Below, piece by piece: positions 11,933-43,937 of a stretch of DNA of 64,000 nucleotides; within the stretch, counting starts at the first letter, position 1; the number at the start of each line of letters is the position of its first letter. Below the pieces are notes generated by a model. The model was not told the DNA's origin. It saw only the letters and a list, made by a program, of their open reading frames with translations, and did not search any database. The DNA comes from Beroe forskalii (lineage: Eukaryota > Ctenophora > Nuda > Beroida > Beroidae): assembly GCA_011033025.1 (NCBI GenBank), contig WFMF01000432.1, positions 90,137 to 154,136 of the forward strand. Reading direction: 5' to 3'. Both the position numbers and the translations under genes were made by a program.

Positions 11933-12270
11933 AATAGTTCAAGACTGCCGACTTCCACATTTGTCAAGGACTTGATGCTGAGGTAGAAGAGTAGTGTGAT
12001 GAAGGTTTTGAACGACAGCTTCTTCCCGGCTAGGATGCTATCCTTTCTGATGTTGGTGTACTTCTGGCAGGGTTGACACTTCCAGATGTGGAGATCTGCT
12101 GATTTGGAAGCTGCACAGGGCTGGAGGGTCATCTGGCCGTTGCAGGAGCTGCAGGAGACTGTCTGTTTCAGGACTTGGTGATTGAAGAGGAAGGTCCTGG
12201 AGGAGTCTTCTGTTGCGGTGATACCAGTGATCTCCTCGTGCAGGCTGATCTGTGCTGACTGGAAAGGCAT
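11896..12270 (-). pseudogene. Merlin-type transposase N-terminal remnant
   Basis: A zinc-ribbon (CSSCNGQ, then CQPC about 25 residues later) is followed by NIRKDSILAGKKLSFKTF, the arrangement seen at the N-terminus of ISXO2/IS1016-like and Merlin transposases just before the DDE catalytic core. The frame then runs into the GGCTAGCC repeat and stops, so the catalytic domain is absent. It cannot code for an active enzyme, but the zinc-ribbon part might still be made. Confidence 0.65.
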
Positions 12271-12744
12271 ATTGAAACTGATAGTTTAACATCCTCGATC
12301 CCTCTATTTATATCAAATTCAGTGTGGTATTAGGTTACGTTTTGAGATGCAATCAGACCTGCCATCTGATTAGTCGCCCTAATTGCAGCTAATTTGGGTT
12401 CCGACTAGGTTCCGAGTAAGGTCCGATTAGGTTCCGACTAAGTTCCGACAAGGTTCTGATTAAGGTCCGACTAGGTTCCGACTAAGTTCCGACAAGGTTC
12501 CGACTAAGTTCCGACAAGGTTCCACTTATCCCGGTCGGTCTTCGTTAATACTGCCTGAATCAGTGTCTAGAGGGGTTCATTTGAACTGTTTACAGTAAAA
12601 ATTTATTCTTCTCTATTCTTTTCATTATCATCCTTGAGTTTCACTCATATCTCATTCACTTGATATCATGAAGGATCACATTAAAGATTTTTTCTTATTT
12701 GAGGAATATGTTGATCAAATAAGTGACTAGTGGAGTGAGCCCCA

Positions 12745-34543
<21,799 letters not shown>

Positions 34544-34963
34544 GTTAGTGCACTGTTGCTTTCATAAGCGACAAAAGGAATGTTATCAATTAAGTTGAAT
34601 GGAAGTTGAGCATGAAAATGACAATTTTCATTGGAGACAAGCATTTTCCCTCCCAAACGCCTTACAAAGAGGCATTGAAGAGGGTTAGCAGAGATCGGGG
34701 TTGGGAAGGTGAGAAATAGGATATGTGTTTAAGCTTCCAGTTTTTGCTGCCACCAAATACATCTCCTTCCTTAGAAAGTTTGAAATGCCTATTTTCACAG
34801 AGTAGTATCGTTTTGAGGCAGCATGGAATCACAATGAGATATGATTAGGTTGATAATTTCCTATGGATAGTGAGACCAATTGTTTCTCATTGATCATTGA
34901 TACTTTTTTTTCGTTCTACTTCCAGAATTTTTGTTACTTTGAAATTAAAAGCAGATTTAATTG

Positions 34964-35363
34964 TATTGGCCTTTATTTAGCCGGCCTTTTTTAACCGGCC
35001 TTTTTTAACCGGTCCTATGGACAAAAATGGAATCATTTTTGAACCGTTTTAACCGGCCCTTTGGACAATTTTTTTCTGGTGGCTGCCAGATCAAGGATTT
35101 TATGCTCTATAATGACCACTATAGGCCTCTATATTAATAAATTGCATCAAAAGACCCAAATTCTGGTCTAATATTGTGTTATATAATGACGTTCCAGTTA
35201 ATTCTACACTATATTAGCCAAGTCATAAAAGTTTCATTTGACATAATTAACTGGCCTTTAATTTGACCGGCCCCACTTAAACCGGCCTTTTTTTAACCGG
35301 CCCTTTGGACAAAAATTTGAAAGTCGTTATTGTCCTTAAGGGCCGGTTAAATAAAGGCCAATA
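34964..35363. mobile_element. 400-bp MITE with TATTGGCC ends
   Basis: The terminal inverted repeats are TATTGGCCTTTATTTAGCCG and its near inverse at 35,344-35,363. Inside, AACCGGCCCTTTGGACAA is repeated several times near both ends. Non-coding. It lies just downstream of the last CYFIP exon found. Confidence 0.7.
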
Positions 35364-35644
35364 AGGTAGCAGTAAATGGCAGAAAATAAGATATTAGACT
35401 TTTGGTTCTTGAAAAATGATATTTTTGCAATTTTCATTAGCAATTTCATTTTGCAATTCACGAGAAATAGCAGAGAAGAGTCTTTTATAATGAAAATATT
35501 GTTATAAAATCTTCACATTTAAAAACTCTTTAGTACATATTATCATGGTCACTGGTATTATGGTGGTCACTGATTATGTTCTAATGCATCATAAAGCTTG
35601 ACAACTCGAAATCCATGCAAGAGTAGCTATGATAATTAATGAAT

Positions 35645-36665
35645 TCATCGTTCAGTTATACTTAAGAAAACGACAATCTGTACACAACTCAGAACGAAAC
35701 AACTCAGAACTGCATGGTATGTAGATAAGAATGCTGCTAATATTGATCCAACTGCTGCTCCCATTGAACCAAAAGCGATCATACCATATGCTGCACTTGC
35801 CAATTGTTTTGTCCCAAAGAAATACTTGTCTGTCTCCATCAGACTTAGATCAATCCTAGAGATACAGAACGCCAAGTTGGCTATTCCAATTCCAACAGCT
35901 ATACAAATCAGGTCGTCCAGTCGAAGTAAAACAACCAAGTAAGAAGCAGCTATAATTGTGGAAACTATTGTGTGAATGACCCTGAAAGGTATGTGCTTGA
36001 GCAGGAAATACCCGGCAATCCGTCCAACCATCTTGACACCCCCGAATATGAGAGCCAGGATTAGAAACTGTGCTCCATCCACATTAGCATCTTCCTTGTG
36101 GTTTTTCTCATTGCTATATCTCATCAGGGTAGGTGCTAGGATTATGCTTCCCCAACCTTGCAGGAAATTGATGAAATTTGCAATGCTTGCCTTAAATAGC
36201 CTACATTTCAAGTTAGGAACTTCTATGGCATCTTCCTCCTTACTATCAATAGATTCACATTCACTTTCCCCAGAAGATTCTGTTGAAGCTTTGATAACTG
36301 GATGTTGGGTCTCGGACAGAACAGTATGTAGCAGGATGACGGGTGGTATCAGCCAAGGTATGGAAGAACTCACAATAAGGACTCTCCAGCCAATGAAATC
36401 CAGCAGTAAATATCCTAAGATTGCCGACCATGCGGCACCAACAGAAAACACTAAAACTGAAATGAAGGATCCAACATTGTAAACGTCATATCCTGAAACT
36501 TCCGTTGCCAGAAAGACGCTTACTACAGAAAAGTTTAGTCCCACACATGCTCCTCTGATACCCCTGGATATCAATAGGACGGTGAAGTTTGGAACTAAGG
36601 CTGAAAATATGGTTCCAAAGATGGTTGAGTATAAGGAGAACAAAAGAACACGTCTCCTGCAGAAT
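35645..36665 (-). CDS. MFS transporter, C-terminal exon (5' exons not found)
   Basis: A single 1,021-nt exon (about 339 codons) with a 3' splice acceptor at its start (TTTCAG|ATTCTG), entering in phase 2. It begins FCRRRVLLFSLYSTIFGTIF, equivalent to the loop and TM3 region of SV2/SLC22-like transporters. About nine TM segments follow, with a long acidic cytoplasmic loop (ESSGESECESIDSKEEDA) and a WGSII…IFGGVKMVGRIAGYFL stretch. TM1-TM2 and the usual N-terminal MFS signature must lie upstream, but a 9-kb retrotransposon begins only ~65 bp upstream of the acceptor and I found no matching exon beyond it. It may still be spliced across the insertion, or be truncated. Confidence 0.7.
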
Positions 36666-36730
36666 CTGAAATTTTTTTCGCACTTTATTGGCTATCAAGA
36701 ACCATGAAATGAAGAATGAAGAGAAATCGA

Positions 36731-37353
36731 ATATCTGGTAATCATAGAGATTTAATTGGAAAGAGGGAATCATGTGGAATCAGTGCATGAGTGAAGTGGT
36801 AGTGTGACTTCATTGGTCAGGATACTAAGTACAGGCCTACAGCAGGGGAGCTGTTAGGTCACGGTTGGGAAGTATTAGAGATAAGAGTTTAAGAATGAGA
36901 GAAGTCTGGGTGAGTGAGTGTTAAACAGTGCAGTGCGTCGTCAGACAGTTCGTATAGAAGATAAAAGATGGTTTAGACCTGAGAATAAGTCAGCTGATGA
37001 ATGAGGCGAGAGAATTGGATAATTCGATGGACAGTTAAAAATACGGAGTGTGAGAAGCGAGAGAGTGACGCCCAAATGGCGAGGAAGTACTTAAGGAGCT
37101 ACGGATTGGAAACGAGACTTCCATTACGACTTCCATTACCTGATTTCTTTACTTCGGTTATAGCAAACTCTGAATAGTTGAGTTCGGGGTTTCTTGGATT
37201 AGATTTGTTATTTGTGTTGTTATTTATTACATTCGTTACTATTTCATTTGATTAAGTTCTTGTCATCAATTGGAACAACGGAAAGGGGACTGAGAGAGTT
37301 GGGGATCCAGGATAGTCAATTGGGACTAGGATAGCGAGAGGGGATCCTTAACA
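36731..37353 (+). repeat. 5' LTR
   Basis: Begins ATATCTGGTAATC and ends GGATCCTTAACA. Compared with the 3' LTR it has AGTACTTAAGG where the other has AGTATTTAAGG, a possible TATA-type box that has mutated in the copy that would drive transcription. Confidence 0.9.
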
Positions 37354-37357
37354 TAAG

Positions 37358-37375
37358 TGGAGCCTGGTCAAACGA
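37358..37375 (+). other. Candidate primer-binding site
   Basis: TGGAGCCTGGTCAAACGA starts 4 bases after the 5' LTR end. TGG is the complement of a tRNA CCA end; the tRNA is not identified. Confidence 0.5.
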
Positions 37376-37391
37376 ACTAAACTGGTGAAGC

Positions 37392-38594
37392 ATGAGTGGT
37401 GCAGACAACGGTGAAGAGGTGAAGCTGAAGCTGGAGCAGGAAAAGGAGACGTTGGAAGCTGAAATCGAACAGAAAAGGGAGGAGCTAACTAGGTTGACAG
37501 AAGGATTGAAGAAAGTCACGTTGACGGACAACAGCAAGGTTAGTAAAACGTCGAAACTCGAAGGAGAGGTTAGTGATAGCAGTATAGGGGTGGACGAAGA
37601 TGACTGTAAATCAAGTAGGAAATGGCAAGTACCAAAATTAGAGAAATTTAAGAAAGGTGAGAATTTTGCGAGGTTTTGTGAAAGGTTTGAACAATTTGTA
37701 CATCTTTCTAAGGCACGGGATGCTGATTTGAATATAATGTTGCTGAGTAACGTGGATGATGAAACATATTCAGTGTTAAAGGATGTACAGTTGACCAAGC
37801 AGGAGAGGAGAAACCCTAAGGAATTCTGTGAGGTGTACAAAAAGGCAATCTACGGGGATGAAGAGATGACGTTGAAAGCAGAGCTGATGAGGTGTGAGCA
37901 GAAAAAGGACGAGGATGTGGACAGTTATGCGTTCAGGTTAAGGGACAAAGCAAACGTGGCGTACACGGATAAAAAGGTAGGTGAGGAAAATTGTCTTCTA
38001 ATTTTCCTACAAAATGTAAGGGACAAGGAAATGCGAAGGAAGTTGAATGAGGCTACATTCAAGAATTTCGCTGAGGCAGTGAAACAGGCTAAGAGGATAG
38101 AAAAGGCAAGTGAGCTGGTTAAGAAGGTAGACGAAGAGGTAGAGGTAAAATCTGTTTTGATGCAGTCCAGTTTCAGGGAGGAAAACAATGCTACAGGGCA
38201 GAGGGAAGCAGCAGCGAGTCAAAGGAGCAGGTCAAGATATCCAGAGGACAGCTGGAGTGGAAGAAGGGCTACCAAGTCACAAGGACGAGAGCATTGGAGG
38301 AACAGCAGACCGGAGAGGAGTAGTATGGTGTGTTGGTACTGTAACAGACCTGGACACAGGCAAGCTAACTGTTTCAGAAAATATCCCAATAGAGGTAGAG
38401 GTTTCAGGCAGATTTATAGGAACACGGATTACAATCTTGGTTGGCAGGGAAACCAGGAGTATGGTAATCAACAGGACTGGAATCAGGATCAGGGATTTGG
38501 ACAACACACATCAGAGCTGTATGATGAGGAGAGGAATTTCCAGTACCAAGGTAATGAACAGGAGGGAAATGTAACACCGCATCAGTTAAACTAG
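37392..38594 (+). CDS. gag: Retrotransposon Gag
   Basis: A 400-residue capsid/nucleocapsid polyprotein. The N-terminal ~70 residues are a charged coiled-coil-like stretch (EQEKETLEAEIEQKREELTR). The capsid-like region follows, and one CCHC zinc knuckle (CWYCNRPGHRQANC) lies near residue 315, after a basic Arg/Ser region. The C-terminus is Gln/Gly/Asn-rich. The frame is intact. The end overlaps the pol frame by 37 nt. Confidence 0.9.
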   Translation: MSGADNGEEVKLKLEQEKETLEAEIEQKREELTRLTEGLKKVTLTDNSKVSKTSKLEGEVSDSSIGVDEDDCKSSRKWQVPKLEKFKKGENFARFCERFEQFVHLSKARDADLNIMLLSNVDDETYSVLKDVQLTKQERRNPKEFCEVYKKAIYGDEEMTLKAELMRCEQKKDEDVDSYAFRLRDKANVAYTDKKVGEENCLLIFLQNVRDKEMRRKLNEATFKNFAEAVKQAKRIEKASELVKKVDEEVEVKSVLMQSSFREENNATGQREAAASQRSRSRYPEDSWSGRRATKSQGREHWRNSRPERSSMVCWYCNRPGHRQANCFRKYPNRGRGFRQIYRNTDYNLGWQGNQEYGNQQDWNQDQGFGQHTSELYDEERNFQYQGNEQEGNVTPHQLN

Positions 38595-41500
38595 AGAGTG
38601 GTTGTAAATGGAAACTAGGCGTTGGAGATACAGGAGGAAGAAATAGAGTACGTTCCACTTTACAACCACGTAATCAACATACTGATATTTTAATCACAGG
38701 GGTGTGCAGAGAGGCGAATGTGAATATCTTGGTGGATACGGGAGCAAATGCTAGCTTGGTGAGTAGCAGGTTAATTGATCAATTAGACTTAATTAAGGAG
38801 GTACAACCCACATCGACAAAAATAGCAGGCTTATCTAATAAAATATTGCCAATGGAAGGTGAGATTAAGTTACAGGTGCTCATTGCAGGAACAGAGGTGG
38901 AACATATTTTCATTGTTTGTAATCTAATTAAGGAGGACATTTTGGCTGGCAATGACGTTCTAAACAGAATAGGGGCAAGTATAGATTTTCCGCAACGCAC
39001 GATTTATACAGAGTATGGTAGGGCTAAGTTCCATTCTAAACCATTGAAATTGGATGGAAGGTATAAGGTCAGGGCGTGCAAAGCTATAACGGTAAAGGCA
39101 AACTCAGTCGCTCATTTTCACGGTAAGTTACACAATGGTGGTAAGAATACACAGAATGGTGAAGGTGTAGTATTTGGTTATAGGAAACTGACAGAGGACA
39201 CTGGTATATGTGTTGAGAATGCACTTGTTTTTTCAAGTCATAATGTAGTACCAATACGTTGCATTAATCCTATGCCTTACGATATAACCATAAATAAGAA
39301 TAGAATAGTTGCCATGATGGAGCCAGTAGACTTTGAGGAAAGTGTCAAGGGAGTACACAGGGTAGATGGTAATCAGGATTATGATGCATCGGTTGATTTA
39401 TTGAGGCAGCATTGGGCTGAACCAGAGCATGTCACCAGAGAAAAAGGTAAATGGGCTAACGTAGAAGAATTGTTCAGGCAACTTAAGGTGGATGATATTG
39501 ATATTAGCTCAGAGTTGAGGGAAGAACTCAAGGATCTTTTGGCAGAATATAGCCATTGTTTCTCACGTAATAAGTTTGACTTAGGGTTAGCATCATTTTA
39601 CGAAGCACAGTTACATCTAAAACGGGATTATCAGGCAAAATGGGTACCAAGCAGGCAGTTAGCATATAAATTGAGACCACATATGGAAAAAGAAGTAGGT
39701 AATTTAATGGAAACAGGACAAATAGAAAAATGCAACTATAGTTTATGGAACTCTAGTGTGTTCTTAGTAGCTAAACCAGGAGCTAAGGGGAGTGAAACGT
39801 CATACAGGTTAGTACAGGACTTAAGGCAGGTTAATGGACAGACATTACCGGATCAGTTTGAATTGCCCAAGATAAATACGATAATGGACAAAATGGCACA
39901 TTGCAAGTTCCTAACGAGTTTTGATTTCACCAAGGGTTTCAATCAAATTAGGCTTAATGAGGCCAGTAGGGCCATTACAGCATTCAGTTATGAGGGGCAA
40001 AGGTATCAGTGGGCTACACTTCCCATGGGACAGACCAGTTCATCATCCATATTTGCAAGAGCTATGTCACAGCTATTTTCCAAATTGCCGTTTAATGCAC
40101 TGATTTGTTTTTTGGACGACATGTTAATTGGTTCAGAATCGCCAGAGGAACACATTAAAAGGTTAAGGTTTGTATTGGCGAGGTTGTCCTGGGGAAATTT
40201 GAAATTAAGTCCATCAAAAGCCCAATTGATGTGTAAATCGGTAAAATTCTTAGGACAAATAATTAGTGAGGAAGGGTTGAGAGTAGATCCAAAAAGGACA
40301 GAGGCCATTCTAAAATTGAAGGAACCTACAGGGGTAAAGCAGTTACAGAAGTTCTTGGGGACATTGAACTATAATAGGAACTATATTAGGAGGTTCAGTA
40401 TTATAGCAGAGCCATTATACAAGTTGCTGCAGAAGAACACGGCGTTTCAATGGAATGAGGAGTGTCAACGGGCGTTTGAAGAATTGAAAAAGGTTTTAAC
40501 AGAAAGCCCGGTATTAGCTATTCCTGAGTATGATGATCCTCATGATTCATATGAAATTACAATAGATTCATCGAAAAAGGGTCATGCAGCCACATTGACA
40601 CAGTTAATTAAAGGGAAACGCAGGGTTATATCATACTTTTCCAAAACGGTGGCACCACATATGAAGAAATTAGGGGCGAGTAGATTAGAATTCCTTGGTA
40701 TGTACTATGCAATTATGCATTTTAGGATATATGTAGAGGGTGTAAGGTCTTTTGTGGTGAAAACGGATTGTAAGGCACTGTTGAATATAGCTACGATGTT
40801 CAGGAATGAGGGAAGTTATATGCAGAGGAGGTTAAGTGAACTACAGTCATTCAGGTTTAAGGTAGTGCATGTGTCAGGTAAATCAAATGATATTCAGATG
40901 GCAGATTATCTTAGCAGGTATACAGCTGAAATTTCATTGGCAGATGCAGGTACGCAAACAGGTGATGAGGTCATTGAGTCACAGGTGTTAAGAAATATGA
41001 GTAGCAGAGAGGACTGCGAGAGTTCGATCGATAGTGATATTGATAGTGAAATAGCTAAGGTACTAAGAGCTGAGAATGCTAAGGATGAGGAGCCTGTAGA
41101 TTTGGAGGAGATCAAGGAAGATTACAAACACGATAAGGTATTATCAGAGGTTATCAGGTGGTTGGAGTCAGGGAACATTCCAGATAAGGTGGATTATCAC
41201 AGCAGTCCAGCAGAACTCTGCCACTACTGGCAGAATGCCAATTTATTGAAGTGGAAAAATGGTGTACTGTATCGCACATGGGTGTACCCTAACGACAGAA
41301 CTCGAGATACGGAGACGATTGTAGTACCATGTACTTTGATAGAGAGAGTTCTTAGGATGTACCATGATGGGAATTGTCATGCGGGCCCAGATACGGCTTT
41401 AGAGGCTTGTAGACGGAAGTTTTACTTTTATAAGCAGAGTAAACATTTCAAGATGTACTGTGATGCATGTGTTATATGTGCTAGGACCAAACAACCACAT

Positions 41501-43393
41501 AGTTTTAAGAGGGCAGAGATGAGACCTATTTTCTACAGTGAATTCGGGCAGTGTGTGGCTATAGATTATTTGGAGCCTTCTAAGACCCCAACGAGAAGGG
41601 GGCACACGGCATTGCTCACTATGGTGGACATGTACAGTAACTATGTGGTGTGTAAACCAGTGAAGTCTACAGGTACGGAGGAGGCCATCAAGGTTATAAT
41701 AAATGAGTGGATTCTGAGATTTGGTGTCATGGGGAGCATAATGCATGATCTAGGGCCTAGTTTCACGAGTATATTATTCAAGGAAGTTTTAAAGGCATTC
41801 CAAATACGAGACAAACATGGCATTGCATGGCATTCGCAGACTAACGGAAGGGCAGAGAGTTTCAATAAGAAAATCAATGTCTGTATGAGAGCTTGTCTGA
41901 GAGAAGATCAGTGGCAGGATTATGATTTGTGGATCAATTACATTACATTCACACTGAACTGCCTGAAATCTACAAAGACTAAATATTCTGCTAATATGCT
42001 GGTATTTGGAAGGGAGTTAATGGCACCAAGAGATCTTTTTATTCAGGATGATGAGCGAATAGAGAAAATTAGGGCTGAAATAACAGACAATGATGAGAGG
42101 AAGTTGTTGGCGTACAATCTCTATAGGAATATTGCAGAGTTAACTAGGAAAGCTAATTGGAACGCAGGTGAGAAGGCCAAGGTAGCTAAGACTTATTATG
42201 ATAAGAAGTGTAAAGGACCGTATTTTGAGGAAGGGCAGATGTGTCTGCTGCTTATTCAGCCAACTAAGCATAAGTTCGCTCCTAGATTTAGAGGACCCTA
42301 TAGGATTGTGGAGAAAATTAATAATTGGAACTATATAGTTGAGGTAGAGGGTACACGGAAGGTTACTAATATTTCAAAGATGAAGTTGTATAGGAATAAC
42401 AGGTATTCTGAAGGTGTGGAAAGCAAGAGTGATGTAGGAGAGGTGAGTGCAAAATCAGATTGTGAAGTGAGTGTGAGATCTGAAGGAAGCAATTGTGGGA
42501 CAAATTTTCCTAGTACAGCTGATGGAGGAAAAGATAAGGTGAACTTACCTGGTACAAGAAAAGATAGTAAGAAGGAAAAGAAGAAAGATGATTCATCAGA
42601 TTCAGATGACAACTGGGTGACTGTGACAAAATCTAAAGGGAAAAGGAAGACACCAAGGATGCGTGGAGAAAGGTCGAGTACTCAAGTGGATAAGGCACTT
42701 GAGGAAAATCAGAACCAGCAGGAGAGACAGGAAGATGAAGTCTCCACAGCACCGCAGGAGTTGGAGGACACAATGAGCACGGTGAGATTGGACTTGGACA
42801 ACAGTAAGGCTGAGAGTGATGTGGAGAGTTCGGCAGAGTCGACAGTACACGACCAATCTCAGGATAGTGGTAGAGTAATTAGTCCTGCTATAGATAACAC
42901 GCCTTTAGCAGGTAACATTACTAGTGATACCAGTGGGGAATTCCATGATGCAATACAAACTCCAGGTCCTTCTAGGGAAACACCAGCACCGTCCAGGGGA
43001 ACGCCTAAGGTGTTGCCAAAGGTTCCAGATAGAGGAAGCAAACAACGCTTGGATAAGCTGGTATTCAAGGAAATAGATCCGGATCGAAGAGGGATCACGC
43101 TGGCGGACATAGAGAGGCATCAGAGGACAAGCACTCCACAGAGAGACAGAGGAAATGACGGGCAGTTGAAAAAGAAACTGTCTTTCATCTTACCAAGTAT
43201 TCCCCAGAAAACTCCCAAAGGTCCTAAAGAGACGGAAGACAAGAGTAAGAAAGGTACAGGGAGTGAGAGAAGTGATAAAAACGGGGGAGATACGAGTACG
43301 CCACAGAGGAGTGAGCCCAAGACAAGGTACAGCCTACGGAAAAACCCGACACAGACGAAATTCTTCGGCATTGACATGTCTAAGAAGAAATAA
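38558..43393 (+). CDS. pol: Retrotransposon Pol (PR-RT-RH-IN)
   Basis: One long intact frame, open from the stop at 38,555-38,557. It has no early ATG at the protease and is in the -1 phase to gag, so it is probably made as a Gag-Pol fusion by frameshifting. Motifs: protease VDTGANASLVS; reverse transcriptase with LTSFDFTKGF, the LPMGQTSS block and CFLDDMLIG (FLDD in place of the common YxDD); RNase H ITIDSSKKGHAATL; integrase HHCC zinc finger (H-x-H near YHDGNCHAG, CDACVIC), catalytic AIDYLEP, MHDLGPSF and NGRAESFNKK. A ~320-residue C-terminal tail is acidic and low-complexity (KKEKKKDDSSDSDDNW) without a recognised domain; it is long for the family. Confidence 0.92.
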   Translation, partial: TGGKCNTASVKLESGCKWKLGVGDTGGRNRVRSTLQPRNQHTDILITGVCREANVNILVDTGANASLVSSRLIDQLDLIKEVQPTSTKIAGLSNKILPMEGEIKLQVLIAGTEVEHIFIVCNLIKEDILAGNDVLNRIGASIDFPQRTIYTEYGRAKFHSKPLKLDGRYKVRACKAITVKANSVAHFHGKLHNGGKNTQNGEGVVFGYRKLTEDTGICVENALVFSSHNVVPIRCINPMPYDITINKNRIVAMMEPVDFEESVKGVHRVDGNQDYDASVDLLRQHWAEPEHVTREKGKWANVEELFRQLKVDDIDISSELREELKDLLAEYSHCFSRNKFDLGLASFYEAQLHLKRDYQAKWVPSRQLAYKLRPHMEKEVGNLMETGQIEKCNYSLWNSSVFLVAKPGAKGSETSYRLVQDLRQVNGQTLPDQFELPKINTIMDKMAHCKFLTSFDFTKGFNQIRLNEASRAITAFSYEGQRYQWATLPMGQTSSSSIFARAMSQLFSKLPFNALICFLDDMLIGSESPEEHIKRLRFVLARLSWGNLKLSPSKAQLMCKSVKFLGQIISEEGLRVDPKRTEAILKLKEPTGVKQLQKFLGTLNYNRNYIRRFSIIAEPLYKLLQKNTAFQWNEECQRAFEELKKVLTESPVLAIPEYDDPHDSYEITIDSSKKGHAATLTQLIKGKRRVISYFSKTVAPHMKKLGASRLEFLGMYYAIMHFRIYVEGVRSFVVKTDCKALLNIATMFRNEGSYMQRRLSELQSFRFKVVHVSGKSNDIQMADYLSRYTAEISLADAGTQTGDEVIESQVLRNMSSREDCESSIDSDIDSEIAKVLRAENAKDEEPVDLEEIKEDYKHDKVLSEVIRWLESGNIPDKVDYHSSPAELCHYWQNANLLKWKNGVLYRTWVYPNDRTRDTETIVVPCTLIERVLRMYHDGNCHAGPDTALEACRRKFYFYKQSKHFKMYCDACVICARTKQPHSFKRAEMRPIFYSEFGQCVAIDYLEPSKTPTRRGHTALLTMVDMYSNYVVCKPVKSTGTEEAIKVIINEWILRFGVMGSIMHDLGPSFTSILFKEVLKAFQIRDKHGIAWHSQTNGRAESFNKKINVCMRACLREDQWQDYDLWINYITFTLNCLKSTKTKYSANMLVFGRELMAPRDLFIQDDERIEKIRAEITDNDERKLLAYNLYRNIAELTRKANWNAGEKAKVAKTYYDKKCKGPYFEEGQMCLLLIQPTKHKFAPRFRGPYRIVEKINNWNYIVEVEGTRKVTNISKMKLYRNNRYSEGVESKSDVGEVSAKSDCEVSVRSEGSNCGTNFPSTADGGKDKVNLPGTRKDSKKEKKKDDSSDSDDNWVTVTKSKGKRKTPRMRGERSSTQVDKALEENQNQQERQEDEVSTAPQELEDTMSTVRLDLDNSKAESDVESSAESTVHDQSQDSGRVISPAIDNTPLAGNITSDTSGEFHDAIQTPGPSRETPAPSRGTPKVLPKVPDRGSKQRLDKLVFKEIDPDRRGITLADIERHQRTSTPQRDRGNDGQLKKKLSFILPSIPQKTPKGPKETEDKSKKGTGSERSDKNGGDTSTPQRSEPKTRYSLRKNPTQTKFFGIDMSKKK
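38564..38669 (+). promoter_or_regulatory. Candidate -1 ribosomal frameshift signal
   Basis: The heptamer G GGA AAT lies at 38,564-38,570 in the correct X XXY YYZ register of the gag frame, inside the 37-nt gag/pol overlap and 21 nt before the gag stop. Downstream, GTGGTTGTAAA (38,598-38,608) pairs perfectly with TTTACAACCAC (38,659-38,669). The next five bases also pair (TGGAA with TTCCA) around one bulged C, giving a ~16-bp stem. The 27-nt spacer is longer than the usual 5-9 nt. Confidence 0.6.
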
Positions 43394-43814
43394 TTTGGCA
43401 GAGTAGAGGTTTGAGTACTGAAAAGGTAATTATGTATCACATAATTTTACTTCAATTGTGCTTGAAATGAATGATCGATAAGACGTGTGAATGAATGAAA
43501 TGATTGCAATGGGAATTAGCGTAGTTTTCTGGCAAGGTCAATGGTTTTCTAGAACCATTATTCGGGAAGAACTTCCATATATGAGGAATTCATGACCCCT
43601 CATGGTAGTTCATACCTATCAATGAAATTGCTTGCGCAAGCACAAATTAACCAGAACAACTACAAATGTATATATTTTTAAGTTTTTAATGTGTTTTACT
43701 CTGCAGGTGGTCGGAAAACAACACGGGTTACAAATTGTTATTCAAGGGGGTTCAGTGGACAGTGTGGCAGCTGAGAGCAACAAAACGAAAAGGAAAGTGG
43801 TGGAGGCAGACACG

Positions 43815-43905
43815 GAGACAGGCACGGAGACAGACACAGACACGGATACAGACACGGATACAGGCACGGATACAGACATGAACTATGGAGACAGACATGG
43901 AGACA
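43815..43905 (+). repeat. Short GACACGGATACA repeat
   Basis: A 6/12-bp repeat (ACGGAGACAGAC, ACACGGATACAG) in the region after pol. The Thr/Asp-rich frame through it is an artefact. Confidence 0.7.
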
Positions 43906-43937
43906 GACAAAGGCAAGGGATACAGTTTTAATGAGAA

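Larger units (their letters stand above)
10170..12555. mobile_element. Merlin-like DNA transposon with 8-bp TSD
   Basis: A 2,386-bp element flanked by the direct repeat TGAATCAG (10,162-10,169 and 12,556-12,563). The terminal inverted repeats start GGTAGTATTAACGAAGACCG and GGCAGTATTAACGAAGACCG and run on into arrays of an 11-bp motif (TCGGAACCTAG and variants), over 100 bp per end. The inverted copy near 57,480-57,500 has one diverged copy of the target and no element, so it serves as an empty site. The GG ends, 8-bp duplication and zinc-ribbon transposase remnant fit the Merlin (IS1016/ISXO2-like) superfamily. The catalytic domain is missing, so it is non-autonomous. Inside are two divergent small reading frames and a GC-rich minisatellite. 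Confidence 0.8.

Noticed and set aside
35976..36482. 168-codon plus-strand frame
   Set aside because: Exactly antisense to the transporter exon, which has clear MFS membrane segments and an acceptor; the plus frame has no domain.
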